Part shown: positions 43,726-54,976 of the stretch, one piece after another
Layout: each line of letters starts with the position of its first letter
Position numbering within the stretch: position 1 is the stretch's first letter
Origin: Mesoplasma entomophilum
Lineage (GTDB): Bacteria; Bacillota_I; Bacilli_A; Mycoplasmatales; Mycoplasmataceae
NCBI RefSeq assembly: GCF_002804125.1
Contig: NZ_CP024966.1
Span: forward strand, 682,001-746,000
Length of the DNA stretch: 64,000 nucleotides
Direction: 5' to 3'
Notes under the pieces: model-generated
What the model was told of the DNA's origin: nothing
Seen by the model: only the letters and a program-made list of their open reading frames with translations
Databases searched by the model: none
Translations under genes and position numbers: made by a program

Positions 43726-43788
43726 ACTTATAGTCCCGAGATTGGTCTCGGGGCGGATCAGTAGCCCATTATGCTACCCTGTATAAGT
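43726..43788 (-). promoter_or_regulatory. Purine-family riboswitch, variant of the 2'-dG aptamer
   Basis: P1 ACTTATA/TATAAGT and P2 GGTAGC/GCTACT with loop ATAATGG are near identical to the nrd riboswitch. P3 is replaced by a stronger stem CCCGAGA/TCTCGGG with loop CCAA, which still has the CC for L2-L3 contact. J2/3 is TGATCCGC here against TGACCCCGC in the nrd aptamer, one nucleotide shorter and with T for C. J3/1 ACTATAAGT is the same. Changes in J2/3 alter ligand choice in this family, so this one may bind guanine or 2'-dG. Confidence 0.9.
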
Positions 43789-43812
43789 TTTTCTTATTAA
43801 GTTGTTATTTTC

Positions 43813-43841
43813 ATTTTAAACATATTTTAAAAAACAAACAA
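43813..43841 (-). promoter_or_regulatory. Promoter of the importer operon
   Basis: Minus strand: -35 TTGTTT, 17-nt spacer and -10 TAAAAT, about 25 nt upstream of the aptamer. Confidence 0.65.
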
Positions 43842-43897
43842 CACTTTTTGAAAAAAATGTTTTTTTTATTAACTTATACATTTATAAATAAAAATAT

Positions 43898-43903
43898 TAT
43901 AAT
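43898..43903 (+). promoter_or_regulatory. -10 element of the 316-residue membrane protein gene
   Basis: TATAAT 30 nt before the ATG; the -35 region is weak. The 136-bp space between the divergent riboswitch and this gene has no other recognised element. Confidence 0.5.
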
Positions 43904-43933
43904 TAATCTAACCATGAAAGGAGATTATCAAAT

Positions 43934-44884
43934 ATGGCTACAAATAGAAATTATGGTAGAAGTTATATTCCTAGAGGGTTTATAAAGTTTGCACAAATAT
44001 TAGGAACAGCTGTTACTGCCCTTATATTAATAATGACAATTTACTTTTTCTCAAACGATGAGTTCTTAGCTTCAGGTGATCCAACTACAGTAACTTGAAG
44101 TTCCTTAATAATTGGAATCGAAATATATTTCTTATGAAAATCAATTTATTCAGCTTATGTAATTATTAGTTATTTAAATAAAGCATCTGATGAAGAAATA
44201 ATTGCCAATAGATATATACTAGCAGTATTAAGTGTTGGAGTTGGAGGAATAGTTACACCTTTTATCTTAACTTCAATGCCTAACATTGAAACTCAATCAT
44301 CAATGAATCCAAGAGCTTTCTTAGCAAAACACTTAGGTTTAACAATGCTAATTGGTTTTACATTATTCTTAGTATCATTTATTTCAATTACTTTATCAAC
44401 TGGAATTACTTTTAGCGAATTAATCGATACTAGTAATGAATTTGGATTAATTGGTTTCTTAGCAGTTACATTATCAATTGTTGGATTTTTAATTGGTGTT
44501 TTAGGATTTGGATTATTTTCAAGAAATAATTCATCAGATTTAATGAAAGAAAAAAATTTACAAGGTTATACAATGCAAATTGTTGGTGTAATTTTCACAA
44601 TTATTGCAACATTAGAATTAGTGTTCTTAATTATAATGGCAATCTTTAGATTAATTGGTGTGATTTTCCAATCATTCAGTTATATGAGTCGTTATGATGG
44701 ATTCTACAAAGTTTTCGCAATATTCCTTGCATTTTCAAGAATTGGTATTGAAATTTGATATGTTACATGAGTTGTATCAATGTATTCAAAAATTATTTCA
44801 GGTCTTTGATCAAAAGAACAAGTTATTAAAATTAATAACTTTGAGAAAGTTGATGAAGCAAGAGTTCAAAAACAAAATGCATAA
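43934..44884 (+). CDS. Unknown polytopic membrane protein, 316 residues
   Basis: Seven or eight hydrophobic segments, starting with FAQILGTAVTALILIMTIYF. No conserved motif is visible and the family is not recognised; it may be a mollicute-specific membrane protein. Ribosome site AAAGGAGAT is good. Trp codons are TGA. Ends in a shared terminator with the convergent small-protein gene. Confidence 0.75.
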
Positions 44885-44913
44885 AAAAAGTGGATTAAAA
44901 TCCGCTTTTTTTA
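44883..44913. terminator. Bidirectional terminator
   Basis: AAAAAAGTGGAT-TAAA-ATCCGCTTTTTT (one wobble) with A and T runs, serving both the plus-strand membrane gene and the minus-strand small-protein gene. Confidence 0.88.
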
Positions 44914-45165
44914 TCTTCTTACATAAACCAAAACATTTGCTGGTTTACCACAACCACAAATACCACAATTTTCTCTTTCTTCTTTTAATTCAACTTTAGC
45001 ATTTAAATATTCACTTCTTCCATCTTGAATTGACTTTGTTACATTTTCGCCTTTTTCAAAAGCCATTAAAATTGTATAACCTTTATTTAATTTATCGTTT
45101 ACTTCTTCCATGCTAATTTTAGTCATGTCTAAAATTTCAATTACTTTATCTGCATTATTTTTCAC
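44911..45165 (-). CDS. Small cysteine-motif protein, 84 residues
   Basis: Not recognised. Soluble, helical and acidic, with a near-C-terminal CxxCxC motif (C67, C70, C72, in NCGICGCGKPAN) that could bind zinc or iron. The start is GTG at 45165, which shares one base with the upstream TAG and has a GAGGAG ribosome site; an internal ATG (residue 14) is the alternative. Translationally coupled to the 166-residue zinc-ribbon membrane protein. Confidence 0.65.
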   Translation of the reverse strand: MKNNADKVIEILDMTKISMEEVNDKLNKGYTILMAFEKGENVTKSIQDGRSEYLNAKVELKEERENCGICGCGKPANVLVYVRR

Positions 45166-45665
45166 TATTTTAACTCCTCTTTAGCTTTTTTAAAAGCAGC
45201 ATCATAAATAAGTTTAGCTTCTTCATCAATATAGTCATTAGCATGTTGTCCGTCTCTAACAAAAGATAATGAATAAAAATATCCTATTGTAATAATTAAG
45301 ATTGCTCCTGCTGTTAATATGCCAGCAAATACAAGTTCAGTAACTCCTTTAGATTTTTTAGCTAAATCTATAATTTGTTCACCATTTTCTGAATTATAAC
45401 TTTTGTAATCAAAAATATTAATAATGCCGGGAATAAATAAAGAACATGCAATTATAAAACAAAGTAAAGCTAAAATGGCTCATGGTCAGTACTTCTTATT
45501 TATTGCTTTGAAACACCCCATATGACTAGTATATATTCTTCCACCAGTTGTTACAAAACCTATGTTTGAATTATTAGGTGTATAAACTGCGCCACTTGAA
45601 ACTTGACCGCTTCTACTCAATTGATATGGTTTTATAGACTGCTTACAATAATTACAATTTTTCAT
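45165..45665 (-). CDS. Zinc-ribbon-like membrane protein, 166 residues
   Basis: Starts MKNCNYCKQSI, and a later HMGC gives a C4-x2-C7...H48-x2-C51 pattern that looks like a small zinc-binding knuckle in the cytoplasmic N-terminus. Two hydrophobic segments follow (about residues 60-85 and 110-132), then a charged tail. No family recognised. It forms a two-gene unit with the CxxCxC protein. It lies divergent from the FMN riboswitch-riboflavin transporter unit. Confidence 0.72.
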
Positions 45666-45749
45666 TTTTTATTTCTCCTGTGTCTTATTATATTTTATAA
45701 CTTTAACTTTCTTTTATTATTATATAAAACAAAAAAAGTTATTATTTTA

Positions 45750-45755
45750 TATAAT
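45750..45755 (+). promoter_or_regulatory. -10 element for the FMN riboswitch transcript
   Basis: TATAAT about 10 nt before the aptamer start; -35 is weak. The gene is thus transcribed with a full riboswitch leader. Confidence 0.5.
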
Positions 45756-45763
45756 AAGAATAT

Positions 45764-45877
45764 AACATTTTCGGGGCAAGGTGTAATTCCTTACCGATGG
45801 TAATAGTCCATGAACCTTTACAGGTTGATTCAGTGAAATTCTGAAACCGACGGTATAGTCCGGATGGTAGAAAATGT
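45764..45877 (+). promoter_or_regulatory. FMN riboswitch (RFN element)
   Basis: Conserved RFN blocks in order: GGGGCAAGGTGTAATTCC, CCGATGGTAATAGTCC, GATTCAGTGAAATTCTG, CCGACGGTATAGTCCGGATG. P1 is ACATTTTC/GAAAATGT. FMN binding should reduce expression of the following riboflavin transporter. The P1 3' strand AAAATGT can also pair with ACATTTT just downstream (about 45891-45897), an alternative fold. Confidence 0.95.
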
Positions 45878-45921
45878 CAGCAGATGATAAACATTTTTTG
45901 TTTACTTTTTTGCTGTACGCC

Positions 45922-45948
45922 TCGCTTGTTAAATAAGCGTTTTTTTAT
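45922..45948 (+). terminator. Terminator of the FMN riboswitch expression platform
   Basis: CGCTT-GTTAAAT-AAGCG followed by T7, 19 nt before the GTG start and just before the AAGGAGGT ribosome site. Confidence 0.8.
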
Positions 45949-45966
45949 TGCAAGGAGGTACAACTA

Positions 45967-46653
45967 GTGAATAAAAAGTATAAAATCTGAAATTATAAAT
46001 ATGATTTTGCAGAAATAAATTTCAAAAACTGAAAAGAAGTTTTTCATGATACTTTTAGACTTAATATAAGAAAACTTGCACTTCTTTCAATGTTATTTGC
46101 TTTTGAAATTTTAATGACAATTATTTCTAAAATAATAATGGGTATAGCTATACCAATGATCGTTGGTGTTTATACAATTGAAATATCTTTTTTCGTAATA
46201 TTAATTATTTATTTATGTTCAAACTATTTGTATGCATCTATTTTATCTATTAGTGCCATCTGATTTAGGCTATTGCTTGGTAGCGAACCAATTGGTTTAC
46301 TTTCAATGATGATTTCTGATATGGTTTTCTTAACGATATTTGCAATAGTTTTCTTTTTTCTTAAAAAATTTATTCTTTTAAGATTTGAATTTAAAAATCA
46401 AATTAAAGTGTTTGCTTATTTGATATCCATAGGTGGCTTAATTTCAATGTTTGCATCTGGTTTTATTTCTATGCTATGTAATGACACTTTCATATTTAAT
46501 ATGTATTACTTGTCTGACAGTGATAGTGGATATTGAAATATGCTTTTATGAGTTGGGTTTGGAGTTACATTAGCTAAATATGTGATTAACATAATATTAT
46601 TTATTTCTACAATTAAGGTTCTTTTCATTTTAATAAAACAATCAAGAGCATAA
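45967..46653 (+). CDS. ribU: Riboflavin transporter, ECF S component (RibU-like)
   Basis: 228 residues with about six membrane segments (from [20 protein letters not shown] on). Start is GTG 45967 with a strong AAGGAGGT site; no ATG fits. The preceding FMN riboswitch indicates riboflavin or FMN uptake, and the size and topology fit the RibU S subunit of an ECF transporter. Sequence similarity to RibU is weak by eye, so the gene assignment depends mainly on the riboswitch. Confidence 0.8.
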
Positions 46654-46685
46654 AAAAAACAGACTTTTCAAAAGTCTGTTTTTCT
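46654..46685. terminator. Bidirectional terminator between ribU and pgk
   Basis: AAAACAGACTTTT-CAAAAGTCTGTTTT, a nearly uninterrupted palindrome with flanking A and T runs. Confidence 0.88.
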
Positions 46686-46697
46686 TTATTAAGTTAA

Positions 46698-47912
46698 TTA
46701 TTTGTTTTGAATTGCAGCAATTCCAGGTAATTCTTTACCTTCCATGTATTCTAATGAAGCTCCACCACCAGTAGAAATTCATGAGAATTCATCTTTAAAT
46801 CCTAATTTAATTGCAGCTGCAGCTGAGTCTCCTCCACCAATTAAAGTGAATCCTCCATCAGCTTTACGTTTTGCAGCAGCTTCACAAACAGCAACAGTAC
46901 CAGCTTTAAAGTTTTCAAATTCACTAACTCCCATTGGTCCGTTTCAAACAACAGTTTTTGCGTTTGCTAATTCTTTTTCGTACATTTCAATAGTTTTTGG
47001 TCCAATGTCTAACCCCATCATTCCTGCTGGAACATTTTCTCCACATAATGTTGGAGCAACATCAGCATATTCAGGAGCGCATAAACTATCAACTGGTAAC
47101 ATAATTTTTCCATTAGCTTTTTCTAAGTATTCTTTTGCTAATTCAACTTTATCAGCTTCTAATAAAGAGTTTCCAATTTCCAATCCCATTGCTTTGTGGA
47201 ATGTATAAGTCATACCCCCACCAATTAAGATTTTGTCAACTTTATTTAACAAGTTGTCAATAACACCAATTTTATCAGAAACTTTAGCTCCTCCTAAAAT
47301 TGCAACGAAAGGTCTTTCTGGTGCATCTATTCCTTTTCCCAACATTTCAATTTCATTTTGTACTAAGAAACCTAATGCTGATTCAGATATGTTTGAAGCA
47401 ATACCTACATTTGAAGCATGAGCACGGTGTGCTGTACCAAATGCATCATTAATAAATACATCTCCAAGACTTGCTCAATATTTTCCTAATTCTGAAGCGT
47501 TTTTTGATTCAGCTTTTACAACTTCGCCATCTTTAACATCTTCAAAACGAGTGTTTTCAAATAATAAAACTTGTTTTTCATTTAAAGCATTTATAGCTGA
47601 TTCTAACTCAGCTCCTCTTGTTTGGTTAACAAAGATTACTGATTGACCTAAAACTTCTTCTAATCTTTTTGCTACTGGAGCTAATGATTTAGTTTTTTTA
47701 TCATCTTCACTTTTAATTCTTGATAAGTGTGAAAATAAAATAACTTTTGCATCATTTTCAACCAAGTACTTAATAGTTGGTAATGCAGCTTGAATACGGT
47801 TGTCATCAGTAATAATTCCATCTTTTAATGGAACATTAAAATCAACACGAACTAAAACTTTTTTTCCTTTTACATTAATATCTTTTAATGTTTTTTTCAA
47901 ATTGTAATTCAT
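46698..47912 (-). CDS. pgk: Phosphoglycerate kinase
   Basis: 404 residues. ATP-generating glycolysis step. Blocks: [74 protein letters not shown], and the C-terminal [13 protein letters not shown] plus [15 protein letters not shown]. Full length. It lies downstream of gap, separated by a terminator. Confidence 0.98.
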
Positions 47913-47981
47913 TCCATTCTCCTCTTTTTTCTTTACAATATATATTTTAACTCTTTTATCTAAATTATTAAAATTAATAAG

Positions 47982-48007
47982 AAAAAAAATACCCTAAAGG
48001 GTATTTA
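47982..48007 (-). terminator. Intrinsic terminator of gap
   Basis: Minus-strand hairpin AAATACCC-TTT-AGGGTATTT followed by T8, 20 nt after the gap stop. Confidence 0.88.
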
Positions 48008-48026
48008 AATTTGTTAATTCTTAGAA

Positions 48027-49040
<1,014 letters not shown>

Positions 49041-49077
49041 ATATTTTATCCTCTCTTGTAATATCTATACATTAATA

Positions 49078-49106
49078 ATTTTACACTCTTAAATAAAAAA
49101 GAACAA
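49078..49106 (-). promoter_or_regulatory. Promoter of gap
   Basis: Minus strand: -35 TTGTTC (in the 3' arm of the dnaI terminator), 17-nt spacer, -10 TAAAAT, 38 nt before ATG. Confidence 0.65.
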
Positions 49107-49143
49107 TTTTTTCAAAAAAATCTTTGAAAAATTATGTTCTTTT
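49094..49143 (-). terminator. Intrinsic terminator of dnaB-dnaI
   Basis: Minus-strand long hairpin with outer arms AAAAAGAAC/GTTCTTTTT and an inner ATTTTTCAAA/TTTGAAAAAAT pairing, ending in T. It includes the dnaI stop codon. Confidence 0.8.
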
Positions 49144-50067
49144 TGAGTGTTTACCATTTAGTGTTGCAAATGTTGTTAATGTTGTTATTCTTTCTTTAAG
49201 TCTTGCAACTTTCATAAGTTCTATTTCTTTGTTATTTTTATTAATATTATAAATTTTATCTAGTTCATATAAAGTAAAGTTTGAAGAAATAAAAGTAAGT
49301 TTTTTTCTATTCATTCTGTAATTTAAAATGATATATCATAAATTGTCTCTAGTTCAACTTGATACCATTTCACCAGCAAAATCGTCAATAAATAAAATGT
49401 CTGCTTTTTTCATTTGATTAATGTACGGAATAGAAGAAACTGAGTTTTTACTAAATTGCTCTTTGCATTTCTCAATAATATCAGGTGCTGTACAAAAGAA
49501 AACTTTTGTATCTCTTTTAGCTGCTTCATTTGCTAATGTTTTAAAAATAGTTGTTTTTCCTATACCAGGATTTCCATAAAGATAAACACCTTTTATATTT
49601 TTTCTTTCAAGGTTATTTTTGTCTTCAATATAATTTACTATCAACTTTCCTGAATTTTCAATTAAAAGTTTTCTTTCCTCAATTTCTTCATCATTGAAAA
49701 AGTTTTCAGTTCTTAAATCTTCCAAATAATTTTTAATTGTTTTTGGAAATTGATCAACACTAAAATCTTTATAAATATAATTATTTTTAATTGCTTGGTT
49801 TTTATTTTCATATAAAAAGTGGGCGCATGGTGATGAACTTAAATAAAAGTTAGAGTTTTTAAAAGTTAGATTTAATTGTCTTCCTCTTATTCTTTGTTTG
49901 CACTCTTTTAATGGACCGCTTATACATTCGGCATAATCAGATACAAATTCAAATAAAATAATAAAATTTTTCTTTAAAACTTCATCAGTTATTTCATAGA
50001 CATCACTTTTACTATTTTCAATTAAATTAGCAATAACTTTATTATCTTTAAAAATTTGAATATCCAT
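49132..50067 (-). CDS. dnaI: Primosomal protein DnaI (helicase loader)
   Basis: 311 residues. Loads the replicative helicase at the origin. AAA+ features: Walker A GNPGIGKTT at residues 165-173, Walker B ILFIDDFAGE, and terminal LKERITTLTTF. The N-terminal domain has C49, C56, C81 and H83, fitting the zinc-binding DnaI N-domain. It starts 7 nt after the dnaB-like stop. Confidence 0.93.
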
Positions 50068-50074
50068 ATCTGAC

Positions 50075-51271
50075 CTACCATTCTATATCTATATTTTTTT
50101 CCATTACAAATTCATTTACAGGCTGTTTTCTTGCATAAATAGAATCATCTTTATCTTTTCTGACTACAATTTGATCATGTTTTTTACTTAAATTTTTTAA
50201 GTACATATAAAGTTCTTTTGTTGTTGAAATTTGCTTTGCTTTTAAACTTTCAACTATTTTTACAACATAGTTATAAATAAACTTTTTATCGTTTTTTAAA
50301 TAAGAATAACTAATTAAACAATTCAATATACCATCTGTTAAATTATATTTTAGTTTAAGTGAACTAATTATGTCAACTACATTTTGATTAGCTTCTACTC
50401 CCATGCATTCATTGTAAAAATTTATTCATTCAGTAGAATTAAAGCTATTAATAATATTTATATCATTATCAGATAAATCTGAACTAAATGTTTTTTTAAT
50501 AAGTTCTCTCGATATGGCATTAAATTCTTTATTTAAAGAAATTCAGTCTATTTCGTTAGAGGCTTTTTTGTAATGATTAATTAATAATTCAGATATAAAT
50601 TCAATTGTGAATTCTTTTTTTATTAATAAAGCATCCAAATTAGATTTGACACTTTCATTAAAATCTATTAGTACACCTTTTCTTACTAATAAACCTTTCA
50701 GATCCGATAAATTTAACATTTCATCACAAATGTAAACATCCTTTTTAGCTGTTTGAACTGCTTGTTCAATATCGGCGAAATCAAATTCATTTTCATCACT
50801 TGTTTCGAACGAATCATCTATCTCATAATCTAAATCATCTATGTTAAATTCCCTATTTCTAAATTGCAAGTGCGCCAATTCAAAATTTTCTTCACCTACT
50901 TTTTTTAGCAATCATGATCTTGTTGCATCATTTTCAAAAAATTGTTTTGGAGACAGTGGTAAATTTAAAACAATTGCCATATTTCCACTTTTTTTAGATT
51001 TAAAACATTTAATTAGTTTTAATTTTGTCAATTTTCCTAAATTTTTTTTCAATTGTTTTTCTGATGATGAAGTTATTAATGCCATTCTTTCTAAAGTGAA
51101 TGGTGATGAATTAAGTTTTTTACTTCAATTACTTTCTAGTATTAAAGTATTGTAAAGGCCTATTGCTGAAGCTCCAATGATAGGTTGGTATAGATTGTAT
51201 AAAACTTCATGATCAATTTTTGATAATTCTTTAGATCAGTGAATTAAATATTTACGATTTAAAATGTTCAT
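50075..51271 (-). CDS. dnaB: Replication initiation/restart protein DnaB (DnaD-domain, Bacillus type)
   Basis: 398 residues. Helicase-loading cofactor in Firmicutes, not the helicase. The N-terminus YLIHWSKELSKIDHEVLYNLYQPIIGASAIGLYNTL fits DnaB, and the C-terminal DnaD-like helices (NLTDGILNCLISYSYLKNDK) are visible. Divergent and helical. Adjacent dnaI strongly supports the call. Its UGA codons are Trp. Confidence 0.85.
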
Positions 51272-51372
51272 ACTAAACCCCCTTGATATAAATATAAATA
51301 TAAATATAAAAAAAATAATTTATTTAATATTTTTATAGATATTTTAAATAAATTTTGTTGTGTTTATAACCA

Positions 51373-51402
51373 TAAAAAAAACCTATGTTAAACATAGATT
51401 TA
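51373..51402 (-). terminator. Intrinsic terminator of mutM
   Basis: Minus-strand ATCTATGTT-TAACATAGGT (one G-T) followed by T7, about 30 nt after the mutM stop. It separates ezrA...mutM from dnaB-dnaI. Confidence 0.85.
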
Positions 51403-51431
51403 TTTTAAGTTTTCCACATTTCCACAAAAAG

Positions 51432-52259
51432 TTAGTGTTGACAAATTTTACAAAAGTACGTACCTCGTCCAGCTACTTGTTTTTTTACGATTTTAGAGCC
51501 ACATACAAAACATTCTTCATCTCTTCTTAAATGCACCTTTAATTCATGCTGAAATTGCCCTACTTCCCCGTTCCCAGACTTATAACTATGAATAGAAGTT
51601 CCTTTCAAGGCAATGGCTCTTTCTAAAATTTTATTTGACGCTTTTATTATTTTAATAATTTCTTTGTCTGTCAAAGATTTAGTAATTCTTTCTGGGTGAA
51701 TATTAGCTGCAAATAAAATTTCGTTTGCATATATATTACCAATTCCGCATAAAACACTTTGATCAAGAACAAAAGCTTTTATCAACGAATTTGAGTTAGT
51801 TGCTTTATCTTTTAAATATTTAAAAGAAGGTTTACTGTTTAAAGGTTCTGGGCCTAATTTGTTCATGCCACTTAATTCAAGGTAATCATCTTTTTCCCAA
51901 ATTTCAATTGTTCCAAATTTCCTTGAATCATAATATTTTAAGTATTCACCATTAGATAACTCAAACTGTAATCTTAGATGATTCTTATTATAAATATCAA
52001 TTTCTTTAGGTGAAACACTTCATTTTCCTTCCATTCTTAAGTGACTTATCATCATTCAATCTTTGAACTCAAACATAAGGTATTTACCATAGTTTAAAAC
52101 CCTTAATATTTTTTGATTAGATACTTCTTTTTTAAATTCATTAACTTCATTTCTTCAAATCATTTTTTCAAAAAAACATTCAGTATTTAAGATTGAAAGA
52201 TTTGCAACTTTATTATTTAGAAAAACTGCAACCGTTCTGACTTCTGGTAGTTCAGGCAT
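51432..52259 (-). CDS. mutM: Formamidopyrimidine-DNA glycosylase
   Basis: 275 residues. Removes oxidised purines such as 8-oxoguanine. N-terminal PELPEV with catalytic Pro2/Glu3, GKYLMFEF with the conserved Lys, H2TH part CGIGNIYANEILF, and C-terminal zinc finger CFVCGSKIVKKQVAGRGTYF-CKICQH. All active parts present. Starts 15 nt after the polA stop, the usual polA-mutM order. Confidence 0.97.
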
Positions 52260-52273
52260 CTAAATCACTCCTT

Positions 52274-54961
52274 TTATTTTAATTCAAATCAATTATTACC
52301 TTTTGATTTATTAACTTCAAGTTTTATTACAATTTCATCTGCTTTTTTGCCAACCATTACAGCTAGTTTTTTAAACGCATTTTTCATGCATTCTTCAATT
52401 ATTTCATTTGCTAACTTTTCTTCATTTTCAAATATTTCAAAAATAATTTCATCGTGAATTTGAGCAACCATAAAGCTATTTAAATTATTATTTTTAAATT
52501 GCTCAAATATATCAACCATGGCTACTTTTAGTATATCTGCTGCTGTACCTTGAATTGGCATATTCACAGCTATTCTATTTCCAAAACTTTTAACCAAAAA
52601 GTTAGTTGATGTTAACTCATTTACTATTCTTCTTCTATTTGCATAAGTTTCAGCATATCCTTTTACAGTTGCCTCATTTACTAAACTGTCTTTATACATC
52701 ATAAGTTTCGCGAAGGAATTATAGTAATCTTCTATAAACTTTTTAGCATCTTTAATACTTATTTTTAAATCATTACTTAAACCAAAATCACTTAAACCAT
52801 AAATTATTCCAAAGTTAAATACTTTGGCTATTCTTCTTTGATCACTAGTTATAACGTCTTCTTGTTCTAAATTAAATATTTTTCTAGCTGCTTCAGCATG
52901 CACATCTCTATCATTTTTAAAAATATCTAATAAAGTGTCTTCTTCACCTAGTTGTGCTAAAACTCTTAATTCTATTTGTGAATAATCAAAACTATAAAAT
53001 GTCGTATCATTGTTAGAAATAAATATTTTACGTGCTTCTTTTTGCAGTTCATCTTTAACAGAAATATTTTGAATATTTGGTTCTGAAGAAGATAACCTTC
53101 CTGTATTTGTTAGGGTTTGATTAAATATTGTATGAACTTTGTTATCCTCAAAAATAAATTTTTCAAATCCTCTTAAATAAGTTGAATAAAGTTTATTTAA
53201 TTTTCTATGTTCTAACAATAGTTGAACAACTGGATGCAGATGAACTATTTTTTCTAATGCTTCTCTATCAGTACTTTGTTTTTTATTTGAAGGTAAACCT
53301 ATTTGATCAAATAGTAATTCTTTAATTTGTTTTGGAGAACCAAAATTAAAATCATTGCTTATTTGACCTTGCAAAACAGTTTTCATTCTTTCTTCTAATT
53401 CTTCAATAAGAGATAAAGTTCTAGCTGTTTGTTTATCAAGTTCTAGCTTATCAATTAGAATACCCTTTTGTTCCATTTCGAAAAGAACTTTAACTAATGG
53501 TAATTCAATTTTTTTATATAAATCAAATTGATTTTCTTCCATCAATTTATTTATTATTGGTTCATAAGTATTTTTTAGCATTTCTAATTTACTAATAATA
53601 AAATCAGCTTTTGTTGAAACTTCAATTTCTTTATTTTGTTTTGCGCCTTTTCCATAAATCATTTCGTCTTCTTCAATAAATAATTCAGTTTCAACAATAT
53701 TTACTAAATTTTGAATTCTAGATGTTATATTTGGATTTAGAACATACGAAGCAACCATTGCATCATATATGAAACTATCATAATTGAACTTTATATTATT
53801 ATTTTTTAAAATCGTTGCTGTCTTTTTAATATCATATGTTGCTTTTTTGTATTTAGATTCTGAAAAAAAGTCTTGAAGTTCGTTATCATTTTTGAACTGA
53901 TTTAAATAGAAAAAACCTTTTTCATTAGAAATCGCTATTCCTAATATTTCACCTTTATGATAGTTTTCTTCTATTGATTCAACATAAACAAAGTTGATTT
54001 CAGACGAATATAAATTATTTCACTTTTCTAATTGTTTGTACAAAGTTTTTTCTTTTGGTAAATTTTCTTCGAATTTATTAATTATTCCAACTCTACTTGA
54101 AAGTCTTTTAACTAAAGAAATCATTTCATATTTTTCTAAAAAATTTATAAGACCGTTAAGATTTACATTAATTGGTTCAAATTTTAAATCTTCAATTTCT
54201 ACTTCACAATTTATAGTTGCTATTTCTTTACATAAAAATGCTGATTCTTTTCCATTAATTAGTTTTTCTTTTAACTTGCCTGTAATAGATTCAATATTTT
54301 CGTATATGCCTTCAACAGTTTTATATTCCTTTAATAATTTAATTGCTGTTTTTTCACCAACACCTTCAACACCTTTTAAATTATCTGAAGGATCTCCCAT
54401 AAGTCCTTTTAAATCAACAACATTTGCCGGAGCAACCTCTCATTTTTCTAAAAGTTCATTTGTACCAAATAATTCTAAATTGGATGTTCCTGTTTTAGGC
54501 AATAATATTTTTGTTTTATTAGTAATTAATTGAAACATATCTTTATCACTTGTCAAAATTTCTACTTCAAAATCTTCACAATGACTTTCAATTATTTTAG
54601 ACATTGTACCTATTAAGTCATCCGCCTCATAATTTTCTTTTTCTCATCATGAAATATTTGCTGAATCTAAAAATTCTCTAACTATTTGAAATTGGGGAAT
54701 TAAATCTTCGGGAGTTGCTGATCTACCTGCTTTGTAATTTTCTAATTTATCATGTCTAAAAGTTTTCTTTGATTTATCAAACGCAACTTTAACATCAAAA
54801 TAATCTCTATCACTAATTAAACTTGTCAGCATATTTGCAAACGAATATATAGCATTTGTTGGTATCCCATTGCTTGTTTTTAAAATTGGTCCTGCATAAG
54901 CACTTGCATAGTATGCTCTAAACAATAATGAGTTTCCGTCTACTAATAATATTTTTTTCAT
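52274..54961 (-). CDS. polA: DNA polymerase I
   Basis: 895 residues. The N-terminal 5' nuclease domain (KKILLVDGNSLLFRAYYAS onward, with MGDPSDNLKGVEGVGEKTA) and C-terminal polymerase domain (SFDYSQIELRVLAQLGEED, RRIAKVFNFGIIYGLSDFGL, AQIHDEIIFE) are complete. In the middle domain the D-x-E pair of the 3' proofreading site is replaced (FVYVESIEE), so it is probably not a proofreader, as in Bacillus Pol I. Start ATG 54961 (MKKILLV) rather than an upstream in-frame ATG. Many TGA Trp codons. Confidence 0.97.
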
Positions 54962-54976
54962 AATTCCCTCTTTCAA

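Noticed and set aside
43828-43868. Plus-strand terminator (ACACTTTTTGAAAAAAATGT with T8)
   Set aside because: The stem is almost entirely A-T and low in stability, and no plus-strand gene precedes it.
44276-44999. Overlapping reading frames within the 43.9-44.9 kb membrane gene and its terminator
   Set aside because: They are out-of-frame shadows with no ribosome site and unusual composition.
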